Shown here piece after piece: positions 22,996 to 35,200 of a DNA stretch of 64,000 nucleotides (positions are counted from its first letter, which is position 1; each line of letters begins with the position of its first letter). Source of the DNA: Ustilaginoidea virens (lineage: Eukaryota > Ascomycota > Sordariomycetes > Hypocreales > Clavicipitaceae). The stretch covers positions 5,022,001 to 5,086,000 of the forward strand of contig NC_057318.1 of assembly GCF_000687475.1 (NCBI RefSeq), read 5' to 3'. Made by a program: the position numbers and the translations under genes. Below the pieces are notes generated by a model, which saw only the letters and a list, made by a program, of their open reading frames with translations, made no database searches and was not told the origin of the DNA.

Positions 22996-25228
22996 ATGAG
23001 AGTGGCAGTTATTGGCGCTGGCCCTTCGGGTCTGACAACCCTGAAGCATCTCACCCAGGCACGCAAGCATCTCGATTGTCAAGAGGTGGAAGCTCGCTTG
23101 TTCGAGTATCAACCACACGTCGGGGGGACGTTTGTGGCCCGAGTCTATGAAGACGCCGAGGTAAAGAAAGAGGCTCTTCTCCCTCCTCACCCCAGCCACG
23201 TCTGGCCACGGACTTGAGGGAAAACGCTGACCGTGGGTTGGGGGGGGTTGGGCGCTTTTTTCTGCAGCTGGTTTCGTCCAAGCAGCTTACAACGTTCTCG
23301 GATTTCAGGCTGCCAGACGCCCCGGACTTTCTCAGCGCTGCCGCGTACGCGAGGTACCTGAGGAGCTATTGCACCCACTTCGATCTATGGCCGTGTATCC
23401 ATCTCAACTCCAGAGTCGTGGCCGTGGTGCGCCGCCCAAACGGGCATAAAGTCGTCTACCGCTGCGGAGATGATGAGCACGAATGGGACTGCGACGCTGT
23501 TGCCGTGTGCTCTGGCCTTCACGTCGAGCCCAACATGCCCGCGATAGACGGCCTCGGCAACGTCCCACGGGTGATTCACTCGTCCGAGTTCAAATCAAGG
23601 AAGCAGTTCCGCAATCGAAGGACCGTCATGGTTGTTGGCTCTGGAGAGACGGGCGCGGATATCTCGTATCTCGCCGTCACCACCCCCACCGTGGAGAGAG
23701 TCGTGCTTTGCCACAGAGACGGCTTTCATTTCGCTCCAAAGGTCTTTCTCTCTTTCCGGCCTCTTTCTTTAGGCTCCTGTTTGCTAACGACGGAGCAGAG
23801 GAACCCTGGTCCAGTCATCCTGCCAGGCCTGCGAAAACCGGATCCGTTTGAGCCAGGGATACCCATTGATGTGAGCAGAGCAAACCTGTTTGACACGGCA
23901 TACGTCCACAAGATACTTCGCAGCAATGACAAGCTGCTGTGGGGCTACTACAACCTGTACATCAAGATAATTCTCTTCATATGCTCGGGCACCACCCTTG
24001 GAATGGACCAATGGGTTGGGGAAATCAGTCGAGAGAGAGATCATCCTTCCAAGAGCACGTCACGTCAAAGCACTCTTTCCTTTCCTTCCTCTCTTCTCCT
24101 CTCTTTTCGTCAGCATCTGCCAAAAGAACAAAGCCCCGAGAGGGGGGGGAGGGGGGGATCAAACATAGGGCCGCCAACTTACTAACATGGATGTAGTATT
24201 TTTCAACAAGTCCATGAAAGTGTGTCCCTACATCAGTCAGCCGTATCGCCCACAACTTCCCGGCCCGCGCCTCTGGCTCTACGCCTTGCGATCGGCATTC
24301 GTGCAGACACCCATCCCTGACACCCAAGGACGACGCGTCGACCTCGCACCATGGCCGAAGCGTATCGACAAGTCGGGAAGCGTCGAATTCGTCGACAACA
24401 GACGGCCAGAATACACGCGTCTGCAGGGCCAGCGCATTCGCCCCGACCTGGTTGTTCTGTGCACGGGATACAAGCAGAGCTTCCCCTTCTTGACCAGCGG
24501 CTTCCGAAACAGCGCCGACCTCCCCTACCCTACTCCGAACTCGGCAGATGTCCGCCACATATGGAGCCGCCGTGATCCGTCGGTGGGGTTCATCGGGTTC
24601 GTTCGTCCTTCGCTGGGGGCCATTCCTCCGTTGGCGGAACTGCAGGCCCAGCTGTGGGTATGTCGCTTGTTGTCACCGCAGAGCATCCCGAGGCCCCTGT
24701 CGGCGCAAGACGAGCACCACTACAAGCTTCGTCCTGTGCCCGGGGCTCGAATCACCTACGGAGTGGACCACGAGAGCTACGCCTACCAGCTGGCTCTCGA
24801 TATGGGCTCCGCCCCGGGTCTCTGGGACATTGCCGGGTTTTTCTCGTGGCGGAGCGCGGGATCGTCTTGGAGGCTGCTTCTGATTTGGGCGTTGGGAGCT
24901 CAGCTGAATACAAAGTTTCGTCTCAAAGGCCCGTGGAAGTGGCAAGGGGCTTTTGAGGTGCTGACTTCGGATGAGATGTGGCAGACGATTACCAGGAGGC
25001 CCATCATTTTCGGTAAGTAGCCCGGCGATTCTTTCGCTGGCCTTGACTTCTCTTTGGCAGCAGCAGGACTGAGAGATATTTTCGATTCTTCTTTGGGCAG
25101 GTCATTTCGCCGTTTCGATGCTCCCAATTTGTATTTTTGGGCCCATCAACTTGTTGTGCTGGGTGTACGGTACGCTCGAGGCCTTGGTGCTCGGACTCTG
25201 GGTGGTGCTTGCGGGATGGATGCCATGA
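22996..25228 (+). CDS. Flavin-containing monooxygenase (dimethylaniline monooxygenase-like)
   Basis: Exons 22996-23160, 23268-23741, 23799-24054, 24197-25012 and 25101-25228; 612 residues. This is a FAD- and NADPH-dependent class B monooxygenase. The FAD fingerprint is VIGAGPSGL (residues 6-14), the NADPH fingerprint is VVGSGETGAD (177-186), and HSSEF near residue 159 fits the FMO-type identity region. CTGYKQSFPF marks the C-terminal flavin-fold motif. The last exon encodes hydrophobic segments (CIFGPINLLCWVYG, LGLWVVLAGW), so the C-terminus is probably membrane-bound. Substrate is unknown. Intron 2 (23742-23798) is 57 bases, stop-free and in frame, so retention would still give a protein; relatives lack that stretch. 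Intron 3 seems to use a GC donor at 24055, which restores HPSK-I-FFNKS; the nearest in-frame GT donor (24064) would insert four residues. Confidence 0.9.
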
Positions 25229-25981
25229 ACGGACGGACGAAGCCTGTCTTGTTCTTCGCCTTGGTCCTTTTTTGTTTGTTTGTTTGCTGGAGCTGGACTA
25301 TGGTGGGACACGTCGGGGCGAGGAACCCAAGAGCTGATCCTACGGGGGATGGGTGATTGGTGATGGGTCAAGATTGCACGCGGCGTTGGCCGCCAGCGAG
25401 TTTGTTCTTGTAGACGAGCAGGGACGTTGTTGTCAATGAATAAAATCGTACGGCCCGACGGGCAGAGATGCATGAAGGCAGTAGACGACTCTGAGAAGAG
25501 CAGAGCCCATGACACCGACGGGAGGCGGGTAACGTGAAAACGAGAAGCGAAAAAAAAAATGCATAAAAAAAAGCATAAATAAATAAAGACCCAACGGCAG
25601 CCGGTGTTGGCTGGCCGTCACCGATCTGATCCAGCTGGTAATCTAGCCCGTTGCTGGCTGGACAAGACAGGAGCAAAGCAGCAAACGGGACGGTGTGCAA
25701 GGGCAAGAGACCAGGCAGCCTATGCATGTGCGGCCTCGTTGTCGACTCTGTCATGATGCTGGGTGAGTAAACTCGGTACGGAGTATGTCTGGTAGCCCCG
25801 GACGCATTGAAGGCTCCCAGGTTCCAAGGCTGGCTGCACAGTACGGGCCGCGCACGACACTGTATCCCGCACGGTGCGGTGCATCGCGAGCTTCTGCCAA
25901 CCCACGGAAGTTGCTGCCGGCATCCCCGATTCCGACGGCCGTGCCCACGTGCTGGCACTCGCATCCCCGGGCCATGCTTCA
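25229..25981. other. Intergenic region upstream of the HET gene
   Basis: About 750 bases between two + strand genes. It has an A-rich stretch at about 25550-25580 and one TACGGAGTA motif at 25777-25785, roughly 200 bases before the HET start. No additional gene is seen. Confidence 0.55.
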
Positions 25982-27811
25982 ATGTCGTCCGCACCAGGGG
26001 CGTCGGCAGCCCTCCTCTCGGAACCGTACGCCAGCCACCCGTTAAACGCCACCGCCGACGGCATCCGCGTCGTCACCGTCCACCCGCACCTCAGCCCCGA
26101 CGGCCTCGTGGCGTGCCGCCTCCAGACCGTGACGTTTGCCCAGCGCCCGCAGTACGAGACGCTCTCGTACCGGTGGGGCCACGGCGAGTGCCCCCCGAGG
26201 ACGGTGCTCGTCGACGGCGTCGCCCTCGGCGTCACCGGCAACCTCCACGACGCGCTGCACTACTTGCGCGCCCACCCGCGCCGGTCGGCCATCTGGATCG
26301 ACGCCATCTCCATCAACCAGGATGACGTGGCCGAGCGCAGCAGCCAGCTGCGCATCATGCCGCACATCTACGCCCGCGCCACCGCGACCCTCGTCTGGCT
26401 GGGCCGCCGCTACGTCAACCTGCCGCCCCTCGACCTCGACCTCGACCTCGGGCCGGCGGAGGAGGCGGAGCCCAACGCGGACATCAGGGACTGGGTCGTC
26501 TCCGACGCCTACTGGGACAGGGTGTGGATTCTGCAGGAAATCGCAAAGGCGCGCCGGATCCGCGTGTGCTTTGGCCGGGAGCCCGTCGAGTGGGAGGCCT
26601 TCATGTCCTGGCTCCGCAGGCACCACCGCGACGGCGTGGACGGCACCGCCGGCCCCTTCAAGCTGGACGGCCTCCGCAGGGACAAGCACCGCGGCAGCTG
26701 CTCCCTCGCGCAGCTCCTCACCAACCACGCCGGCGCGCTGGCCAGGGACCCGCGCGACAAAATCTACGGCCTCGTGGGCCTGTCGACGGACGGCAGGGGC
26801 TTCCCCATGGACTACGGCAAGACGCTGCTCCAGGTGTGGTGCGACACGGTCCATTTCATGAGCCGCCACGACCTGCTGCCCCAGGACACGGCCGAGCGAG
26901 TCCGGTTCTGCGAGACGGTCCGCGACCTCCTCGGCGGCGAGCAGGAGCTCGGCTCCGTCTCGGGCGTGGTCCAGCTGTACAGCGATCCCCGGCGTCACCA
27001 GCCCTTCCCCGACGACGGCAACAAGGCGTCGTCCGCGTCGGATGAAATGGCCCTCTCCGGGCTCTCCTTCTTCTCCGAGTGCTACGGCGTCATCGTCTCG
27101 CTCGGGCCCTCGGCCAGCGAAATCCTGTCCTCCATCCAGGTGACGGATCGCTGGGAGGCGGAGCTCCAGCGCCTGTACCGGGGGGACCTCGACAGCGCCC
27201 ACCACGAAAACGACAACCTCCTGCGCGCCATCTTCGACAGCCACGGCGCAAACGGCCAGCTGGTCGGCCTGTCCGCCCTCCAGGCCCACAGCATCGGGTT
27301 CCGCGGGCCCGAGCTGTACGGCAGCTGCTGGAGCTTCATGCACAAGGAGCGCGGCGCGGCCCCGGGGCTGGACGAGGCCTGGGTGCACGACACCACCACC
27401 CCCCACGAGCCGCGGCTGGCGATGCTCAACCTCTCGCCCAACCCGCGCTTCCACACGCCCTTCAAGCTGGCCTTTGTGTCGCCCCAGGCCCGGCAGGGCG
27501 ACTTCATCTGCCGCGTTGACGGGTACCCCATGAAGCGGGTGGTGGTGCGGCCCGCGGAAGAAGAGCACTCCAACGACGTCAGGATGCACGTCTGCGGCAC
27601 GGCCGTCATGGTCAAGGACGTGCTGTCCGGGGGCGTCTTTGACGACGACCACGTGCAGTCGTCGTTCAAGCTGGACGTGGTCATGGATGCGAGGACCCTG
27701 TACGCCCTCATATTCGGCAACGAGGGGCACGGCGGCCTCGACGCCCGCGTCGACATGGACTACGACGGCGTGAGGAGGGTTGTCGCCGCGAGTCTTGGAC
27801 CGCGGACATGA
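25982..27811 (+). CDS. HET-domain (heterokaryon incompatibility) protein
   Basis: Single exon of 609 residues. The HET domain spans roughly residues 58-200 and shows its three usual blocks: YETLSYRWG, SAIWIDAISINQDDVAERSSQ with MPHIYARATATLVWLG, and DRVWILQEIAKARRIRVCFG. Family members act in fungal self/non-self recognition and can trigger programmed cell death on cell fusion; a partner is not evident nearby. The remaining 400 residues have RDPRDKIYGLVGL, typical of HET-6-like proteins, but no NACHT, WD40 or TPR repeats. The ORF could be opened 36 codons further upstream only without an ATG, so 25982 is chosen. Coding sequence is very GC-rich with strong C/G third positions, which also opens long antisense frames. 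The gene converges on the flippase, leaving only 336 bases. Confidence 0.92.
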   Translation: MSSAPGASAALLSEPYASHPLNATADGIRVVTVHPHLSPDGLVACRLQTVTFAQRPQYETLSYRWGHGECPPRTVLVDGVALGVTGNLHDALHYLRAHPRRSAIWIDAISINQDDVAERSSQLRIMPHIYARATATLVWLGRRYVNLPPLDLDLDLGPAEEAEPNADIRDWVVSDAYWDRVWILQEIAKARRIRVCFGREPVEWEAFMSWLRRHHRDGVDGTAGPFKLDGLRRDKHRGSCSLAQLLTNHAGALARDPRDKIYGLVGLSTDGRGFPMDYGKTLLQVWCDTVHFMSRHDLLPQDTAERVRFCETVRDLLGGEQELGSVSGVVQLYSDPRRHQPFPDDGNKASSASDEMALSGLSFFSECYGVIVSLGPSASEILSSIQVTDRWEAELQRLYRGDLDSAHHENDNLLRAIFDSHGANGQLVGLSALQAHSIGFRGPELYGSCWSFMHKERGAAPGLDEAWVHDTTTPHEPRLAMLNLSPNPRFHTPFKLAFVSPQARQGDFICRVDGYPMKRVVVRPAEEEHSNDVRMHVCGTAVMVKDVLSGGVFDDDHVQSSFKLDVVMDARTLYALIFGNEGHGGLDARVDMDYDGVRRVVAASLGPRT

Positions 27812-28147
27812 GAGGCTTCCATGGGCGACGGCGAGGCAAATGACTTGCGTCGGAGACGGCGAAGCAACCATCGTTGGACCAAGTTCACCACTATATAGCA
27901 CAAACGAAACGCGCGCGCGCCGTAAAAACCCAAACAACATCCCGCCCGCGTGCCGAGAAGAATGCCCACCAGACCGGCCCTCAACGCCATGCTCCCCGAA
28001 AGCCCATTCCCCGCAGTGCTGTACATTGCTGTTGCTGCCCCTCGTAGATCATCCCTCCATCCCTTGACGAGGGTATTCACTCTACCGGTACTATACATCC
28101 GTCATTGTCATCGTCATCGTCGCCATCACCTTCGCGCCCCCCCTTCC
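27812..28147. other. Convergent intergenic region (HET and flippase 3' ends)
   Basis: 336 bases shared by the 3' ends of two converging genes. It contains a GCGCGCGC stretch near 27912-27920 and a CATCGTCATCGTCGCCATC-like stretch near 28110-28125. No gene is seen. Confidence 0.5.
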
Positions 28148-31100
28148 CTACGCACCATCTTGGAAACTAGCCCTCGGGGTGCGCCAGCCCGCCACGCTGC
28201 CTATACGGCCGCGGTGGAGCAAAAGATCCTGCATCTCGACATCGCCCCCGTCCGCGTCCGCGTCCGCGCCACCGGCTTCCGCCAAAGCGCCGTGTTCGAC
28301 GAGGGCTCGCCGCGCCTCGGCATCCTTTTCGATCCGTTGCATGAGGTCCACGTCGGTGGGCCAGTAGACCCTGCGGACGCCCTGCACCACGAGGTCCAGC
28401 ATGACAAGGGCAGCCAGCGCGATGAGCAGGGTTGTCCACCAGCTGAGCTTGCGCCCAAAGTTGTGTAGAAAACCGTCACGCACCATGTCTTTGCCCACCT
28501 TTTCCGGGTACGTGCCCGATAGGAAGAGGCACCATAGGAACCAGCCTGCCACGGAGATTGCGAATCCAGCAAAGGTTATGACCGTCTTGTGGTGCAGCTC
28601 GAGGATTCTGCGCGGACTCGTGTTAGTACCGCTGTCTTGACAGTGGGATGCGCTGAGGGTTTTCGGCAAAGAAGAGGGAGAGCATAGAATACAGGGGCCC
28701 AAAAAAGGAAAAAAAAAAAAAAAAAAAAAAAAAGGGCCAACTCACAGCAGCTTGACGTTGATGAATATGACACCAACGGTAAAGCACAGCGCCCCCATGG
28801 CGTACAAGCTCGTGTCCTGCGTAAACAGCGCCTTCGCGAAATCGGCCCAGGCAAAATAATATATGACGAAGCTGCCCGTCACGCCCATCACCATCCATCC
28901 CACGTACTGCGCGAGGTTGAACCCCCGGTTCTGCTGCCCAAACGTGTACAGCTCAGGCACCGCCAGGAGCGTCTCGGCGCTCAGGTCCTTTTCGAATATG
29001 CCCAGCAGGATCACGGGCAGCGAAGTGAACAAGCTGTTGAACACGGTCAAGCTCCACGACTCGAAGAGAGAGGTGCCCGAGTATCCCGTGAATCGCTGGT
29101 AATGCGCCTGGGCAAGGAAGAACAAGACCTCCTTCCAGAACGTTGCGAGGACGTACTTGCCAGTGCGGAGGTAGTTCCACCGGCCGTGTACAAAGAGGAG
29201 CTGCTGAAGGAATCGGAACTGCGCGATCGAGTAGTCGGATATCCTGGAAGCCTGGAGCCCCTCCCGTCCGGAAATACCGATGCCGACATGCGAGGCTTGG
29301 ATCATGCCAATGTCGTTGGCTCCGTCGCCAATCGCCAGAGTCATGCTGTTGGGCACAAATCGTCGGACCGACTTGACCAGGTTGGCCTTTTGCGACGGGG
29401 ACGCTCGGCAGCAAATGACCGAGTCTACCCGGAGAACCAGGTCGTAAAACAAGACTGCCAGGTCGTCGTCCTCGTCAACCTTGGCCAGAGACTGCCCGTC
29501 AATCACAACCACCGAATGGGGGACCATGCCACGCCCCACGTCGTTGAGTGTCGTCGTCAGCGTGTCCCGCAAGCTCCCGTGTCGGCCGTCGATGATGTAG
29601 ATTTCGGAAAAGGGCTTGCACACCCGAGCAGAATGCCCAATGTTGACGGCAGTCTCCCTCTTGTCGCCGGTGAGCATCCAGACCTTGATATTGGCGCGAC
29701 GCAGCTTGTCTATGGTCTCGGGGACGCCATCCTGGAGCTTGTCCTCAATGGCTGTGGCGCCAGCAAGCTCAAAGTTGTGCTCAATCAGCTCGCCCGCCTC
29801 TTCGATGCGCTCTTGGCGGTTGACGAGACTCGTCTCGGCTTCCTGGTACCGCTGCTTCCATTCGGCGTACGCGTCTTCCTGGATGTATCGGTATGCAAAC
29901 AGCAGGGTGCGGAGGCCTTCTGATGCAAAGTATTCCACATGCTGAAGGCACCGCTCCAAAACAGCTTCCTCCTTGGCGGCTACAGACTCGTCAATCCGGT
30001 GGTCGACGCCGTCGTAGGACGGCGGCATCCGACCAGAGCTCGCGCGTCGGCCACCAAAGACGTCAGAAGAAGTCCGGGGCGACGTCGGCGCCAGCTCGTC
30101 GGACCATCTTCCAGCAAGACGAGAGTCGGCATTGTCCAGGTGCGACAGCCTCTTCAGGTCGCTAGATATTCTGCCAATGCTGCGACGGAGTCCTTCCAAC
30201 CTGTCGACCGATTCGCGTCGCATCATGGCGAGACTAGTCCGCGGAGTGCCCCTGGTACTGGCTATGCTCATCCGATTCCGAGCCTTGTCCTGCTCGAAAG
30301 TCTTGCGCCGACTCGCGCGACGGCTGACTTCCTTGGCCTTCTGCTCGGCCAGCAGACTCAGCTGAAGTCGGGAGGCGATGACATTGTCTGCGCCTTTGCA
30401 GAAGACGCAGATTCGGCCGTCGGGCATCCTGATGATGATGGACATTCTCTTTCGTTTGCTGCTAAACTCAATGACATCCAACACCTGGTACGTTTCGATC
30501 CGGCAGAGCCCCTTCTTGCCGGTGGTTTGGAGTCTGATGGTCTGGGCGGCGCGATCAATGAGCAACCAACCCATGTCTTGTGCCGCCTCAACCAGCGCCA
30601 GCTCGTCCGGAGACGCAGCCTGGAAAGAAAAGCCGCCGTCATCCCGCTTCTCGGGAAGGCATGTGTGGCACAGAGCAATGCAGAGGAGAAAATGCTTCGC
30701 TTTCCGGGAAAACGGAGTGTGTGGCTTTCTGCGGATGTAATCCAGCATGTCTTCGGTCTTGACCTCGGGTTCCTCATCGGGTCGAACGGTCGATTTCCAA
30801 TGGGATGCACTGGCGAACGAAGCCGTTCTCTTTGGCAGCGCAGATTCATAGTAGCCTTGTTCTTCTTCTTCTTCCTCCTCCTCCTTCTCTTCGTCTTTAT
30901 CGTTTCCTCCTCCTACTTCATCTTCTCCTTCGGCTCCTTTCTCTTCCAGACTGCCAGTCGCACCCTTGTTCGTATAGTTTGGCGTCTTGAATGAAGAAGA
31001 CGCCGGCAGTGTGCGCTCATGATGTGCAGTCTGCTTGCCCTTGCTGCGCCGGTCCTCCATCTTCCTCCACTTGAGTTCCTCGTCTCTTTGCACGTCCATG

Positions 31101-33052
31101 TCGTGCAGACAGGCTACCCCAGCAACGCTCATCTTGCGAAAACGCATGACATTCTCGGTCAATGTACCGGTCTTGTCGGAAAAGACGTAGCTCACTTGAC
31201 CCAAGTTCTCCAGGATGGTCGTGGTATTGGCCACCACAGGGGTGTCAGTCACGGGGTCGTACATGTCGACATCCTGCAGGAGCAAGAGTTGGCCGATCTT
31301 GATGATCTCCATGCTGATGTAGAGAGAAAGCGGAATCAGCGTGTTGAACATGATTAGGTAGCCAAAGAATATCTCCCTATAAAGCACGGAAGCGCTCCAT
31401 CTGTTCCTGGACACGAGGTAGAAGGACCTGTCTTGCACGCCGGTCTTCCAGAGGCGGTAACCAACCGTGAGCCCCATGGCGAGCATGAGGACGGTGACAA
31501 TCTGCAGCAGAACCATCTTGTTGATCATGGAGTGCATGGCGGGCTTCTTTGCCGTCACGTTCTTGTTGGCATTCATGCGGATCTTGCACTCCTCTCCAGT
31601 GTTCACTACGACACCGATAGCCTCGGTGGTATTGCGGAGTATTGATCCTCGGTAAACGACGTTGCTGAGAGACAGCGGCATTGTTTCGTTCCCCGCAGTA
31701 ACAACACGGCCGTGGTAGCTGTATAGGTCAATGTTGGGGTCTTCGGATACGATGGTGGCGTGCGTCGACTTGATGCCACCAAGGGTGCTGCATCGCTCAG
31801 CCAGCAAGGGGCTGGCCTGTTTGCTTTTGAGATTCGTCTCGCCGTCCAGAGCCATCGTCTCGAGATAGGCGATGCCGTTGGGTCCCGTGGCATGCAATAA
31901 AATCATATCAGCTGGCACACCGTCGTTTCGCCTCATACGAACAATGTCGCCAACCTTGACGTTCTGCCACTGGGTACGCACCCAGTCACCATCCTCGCTC
32001 ATGGGCTTGGTCTGGACGCTGACCCCAAGCTTGACCTCGGGTGACTGCGGCCTGCCCACCACCTGCTTTCCTCCCTTTGGACCGTCGCTCCGGCTTTGGT
32101 TCAGCACCCATGCCTGGCTTCGATTCTCCGACTTGTCCAGCTGGTACCGCCTGTAATCATCGAATCCTTCCTTGGCCATGCTGAAGGCAACAAAGATTGA
32201 CAGGGGTGCAATGGTTGTCCACCTGCCGACTGTGCTCAACCCAGGGATCATTTGCAGCACGCCCATGAGCAGAAAGTAAAAGTTGCCGAGCTTGCTGAAC
32301 TGAAACACCAGCTGCTTTGGAACAAAGTCGTAGGCGGTATATCGGCTGGATCGGATAAAATTGCTCACGTACGGCTTCTGGCTGCGTTCGTCGAGCAGCT
32401 TGCAAGACGAGTTGAGGGGGATATGGCGACCATCGCGGCTGGGTAGAAGAGGCTTGCGGCGCAACAGGGTCTCGTTGACGAGTTTTTGGTACGCGGCGGC
32501 CAGAATGAGCACGACGGTCTCTCTCAAGGAGGCGGCGTGTAGGGCGTCCTTTGCTTTTTCTCCACCCGACTTGCCTGGCCGTAACCGACGGATAGAATCT
32601 CGAAGGTTCTGGGTCGCTCTATCGTCGGCTGGCTTTGCCCTCGTCGGCACGCCATCTGCCGTCTGAGCTGGGCGCTGGCTCTCACCGGCGGCTCCGGCTG
32701 AGCCCATGTCAGCCCCAGAGTCTCTCGAGACGATGGGAAATAAAACGTGCGTCTCATGTCCAAGCTCGAGCTTATGGTCTGCCACTAGCGAATGCCTCGA
32801 AGTTGCGCTTCTCGGAAACGATGGCCTTCGCGCAACGCCGCCTGCCGGGTTGCCAGGGTTGCCAGGGTTGCCAGGGTTGGACCTTGGTGGATGCACAACG
32901 TGGCTGGGTGGTGATTCCAGCGCAGGATGCCGCTCTCGTCTGGCCATTTGCGAAGATGTGTTCTGAAGCTGGTCGTCCTCCGCGACGGATTGCCGCGGGG
33001 ACAGTGGGGGCGAGTCGCAGCCGCGATGGTTTGACGGAGGCGGGGAGGCCAT
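28148..33052 (-). CDS. P4-ATPase phospholipid flippase, Dnf3-like
   Basis: Two exons, 28746-33052 and 28148-28607; 1588 residues. P4-ATPases move phospholipids from the outer to the inner leaflet in Golgi, endosome and plasma membranes. The N-terminal 180 residues are Pro/Ser-rich and disordered, with a PGN tandem repeat near residues 59-69. Then follow the first membrane pair (QFSKLGNFYFLLMG, MIPGLSTVGRWTTIAPL), the actuator LDGETNL at about residues 402-408, the phosphorylation loop SDKTGTLTEN (Asp626), a Glu-rich insertion (EKEEEEEEEEQ), KGADNVI in the nucleotide domain, and the hinge GDGANDIGMIQ. Exon 2 supplies the last helix and an acidic tail. The start at 33052 is the first true ATG in frame. 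RSSRYTAYDFVPKQLVFQFS places it with Dnf3/DnfD, by resemblance. A poly-A-like run (T-rich on the coding strand) sits in the intron at about 28711-28733. Confidence 0.95.
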
Positions 33053-35157
33053 GGCGAACCGAATCCTGGTCAACTATGTCTCGGTAACTGCTGCAATGTG
33101 GCGATTCGCGAATGGCATGGCTGACCAGGGAGGCATTACACGTCGGAGAAACGAGAGATATGACTGCCAGAGAAACGTTCTTCAGCCGCACGTTCCAAGT
33201 AGCATGAACAAAACCCAAGCTGCATGGGGAGAAGAAGAAGATGATTATGATGATGATGATGATGAAGAAAATAAAAATGTCTGGTACAAGAGTAAAAGCA
33301 AAAAAAAAAAAAAATAGGCAGTTGGGCCCTCGCAAAAGCTTATGTGCCGAGTGCCACGTAAAAGAAAAAAAAAATTACAAATATATCGCTAGCTCCCTGT
33401 ATCGGTAGCATATACGAACGAAGAGGAAAAGTAGCGCCGCGCCGCGCAGGACAGGAACAAGCCGTGGGAAGAATTCTGTCGCCAGACTTCTGTGGCTGCG
33501 AAGGCTGCAACGAAGACAATGACAATTGTACATGACAATTGTACTCTGCACACGCAGTCTGTACCAGAGTACGCAGCCAGTCATCAGCCAGTCACGAGTT
33601 CGCTGCATGTGGTCTGGTTGTCACTGGCACAACTGGTGGCTTCAATTTGGTTACCTGTCAATAGCAGTACATAGGCAGGTACATAGCAGCCGCAGCAGCA
33701 GGTACCTAATGTACCTAAAGCAGTCAACCGAGTAGTCACTGTGGTAAGAGGTAGAGGTCCCTAGGCAGTAAGTAGCAGGGGTAAATGGTCGGGTACCAGC
33801 AGGCAGCAAACCAGAAGGCAAAACAAATTGACCAAAAGCAAACATGGAACCAGCCGCAAAATACTCCGTACACGTACCAATCCACTAGCGCCCCATAGCG
33901 CCAAGTACTAGAGCACTAGAACCACTCGATTCCGCTGCTGGCCGAAAGTAGAAGCAAGCGTCCACTCACTTCAAGCCAGCCAAGCCAGCCAAGCCAAGCC
34001 AGCCAAAGCCCAGCGGCCGCCGCCGGCTGGCAGTCGGCCAAAGACGATCGAGGCCCTGGCTTTTGCCCCACTCCCCCTCCCCACCCCCCCCCCCCCGCCC
34101 GCCCGCCGGGGTGCAGCAGCCCCTCCCTCCTTGAATTCCCCTCGCGGAGGTTCGTCTTGCGGTCACGGATCTCCTTGGTTCTCACATCACGTCTCCGTAC
34201 TTCGTCGGCCACCATGCCCAATGCAGTGTGCCGAAACTACCGAGTACCCGCCTCCGCAAACAGAGAGAGAGAATGCCCCAGCCCCAGCCGGTCACTGGTT
34301 CTGGTAGGCGCAGTGTCCACAGTGCCTACAGTGCCCACAGAGCTGCTGCGTCGTATGAACAGGCTCACCGAGTCGTCACTCTGCCGAGTACCCCGGCGAG
34401 TATGCATTACATAACACGAGCATCCTATTTCAGAGGGACGAGACGAGTCTGAATACTCCCGCAAGATGCTTGGCATGGCTCTCCTCCGTACGGGCGTCCT
34501 GGGTTTACTTTCTGCCCAAATGTCGCCGGTGTTCCGTCACATAACCCATAACCTGCCGTGGCTTGTGTACTGGCAGCTGACGCCATGTTCCCCGACCGAC
34601 CCTCCAGTCTTCACCCAGAGCCTATCGCCAAGAGAAATCAGAATTCACAGAACAGTGTCGATGGACCAGAATTGAGGGACTGCGTAGGGCATCTCCGCGG
34701 TATGTCGCAGTCTCATGGCGCAGTCAACAACAGCATCAACCAATCAATATTCAACCATTCCTGCCAGGTCGGAGTACATACCTTAGATGAACGGGTGACG
34801 GGAGTACGACGCCGTTCGACGCCGTTCGTAGCACAACATGCGCGTATAAAACGCCCCTTATCAGCCATTCGCGAGCTTCAAATCCGCTTGATAATTGTAA
34901 AGCTAGCATGTATACCCATATGTTACAAAACGTCGTCCATCACCGGCATGCCAGAGCCAGGAAAAGGAAAGGTGATGTCTTCAAGATTGCCCTAAAGCAT
35001 ACTTTTTCACGCCACAACAGCTCCCTCTTTGTCTGCTTCTCCAGCCCTAGAGCACTCACCCCCCGATTACGAGGAGCAAAAAAAGCCTTAACCAATCATC
35101 CACTCACGCCCAGTAAAAAGAGAAAAACAAAATTCAAAATTCAGAATTCAGAATTCT

Positions 35158-35200
<43 letters not shown>

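Noticed and set aside
26042..27940. Long minus-strand open frame of 632 codons opposite the HET gene
   Set aside because: It is the antisense shadow of a GC-rich coding sequence; composition is Val/Ala/Gly/Glu-heavy with no domain, while the + strand has clear HET motifs.
29939..30994. Plus-strand frame of 351 codons inside the flippase gene
   Set aside because: Antisense to conserved P4-ATPase sequence; it ends in a Phe/Leu run that mirrors the Glu-rich insertion.
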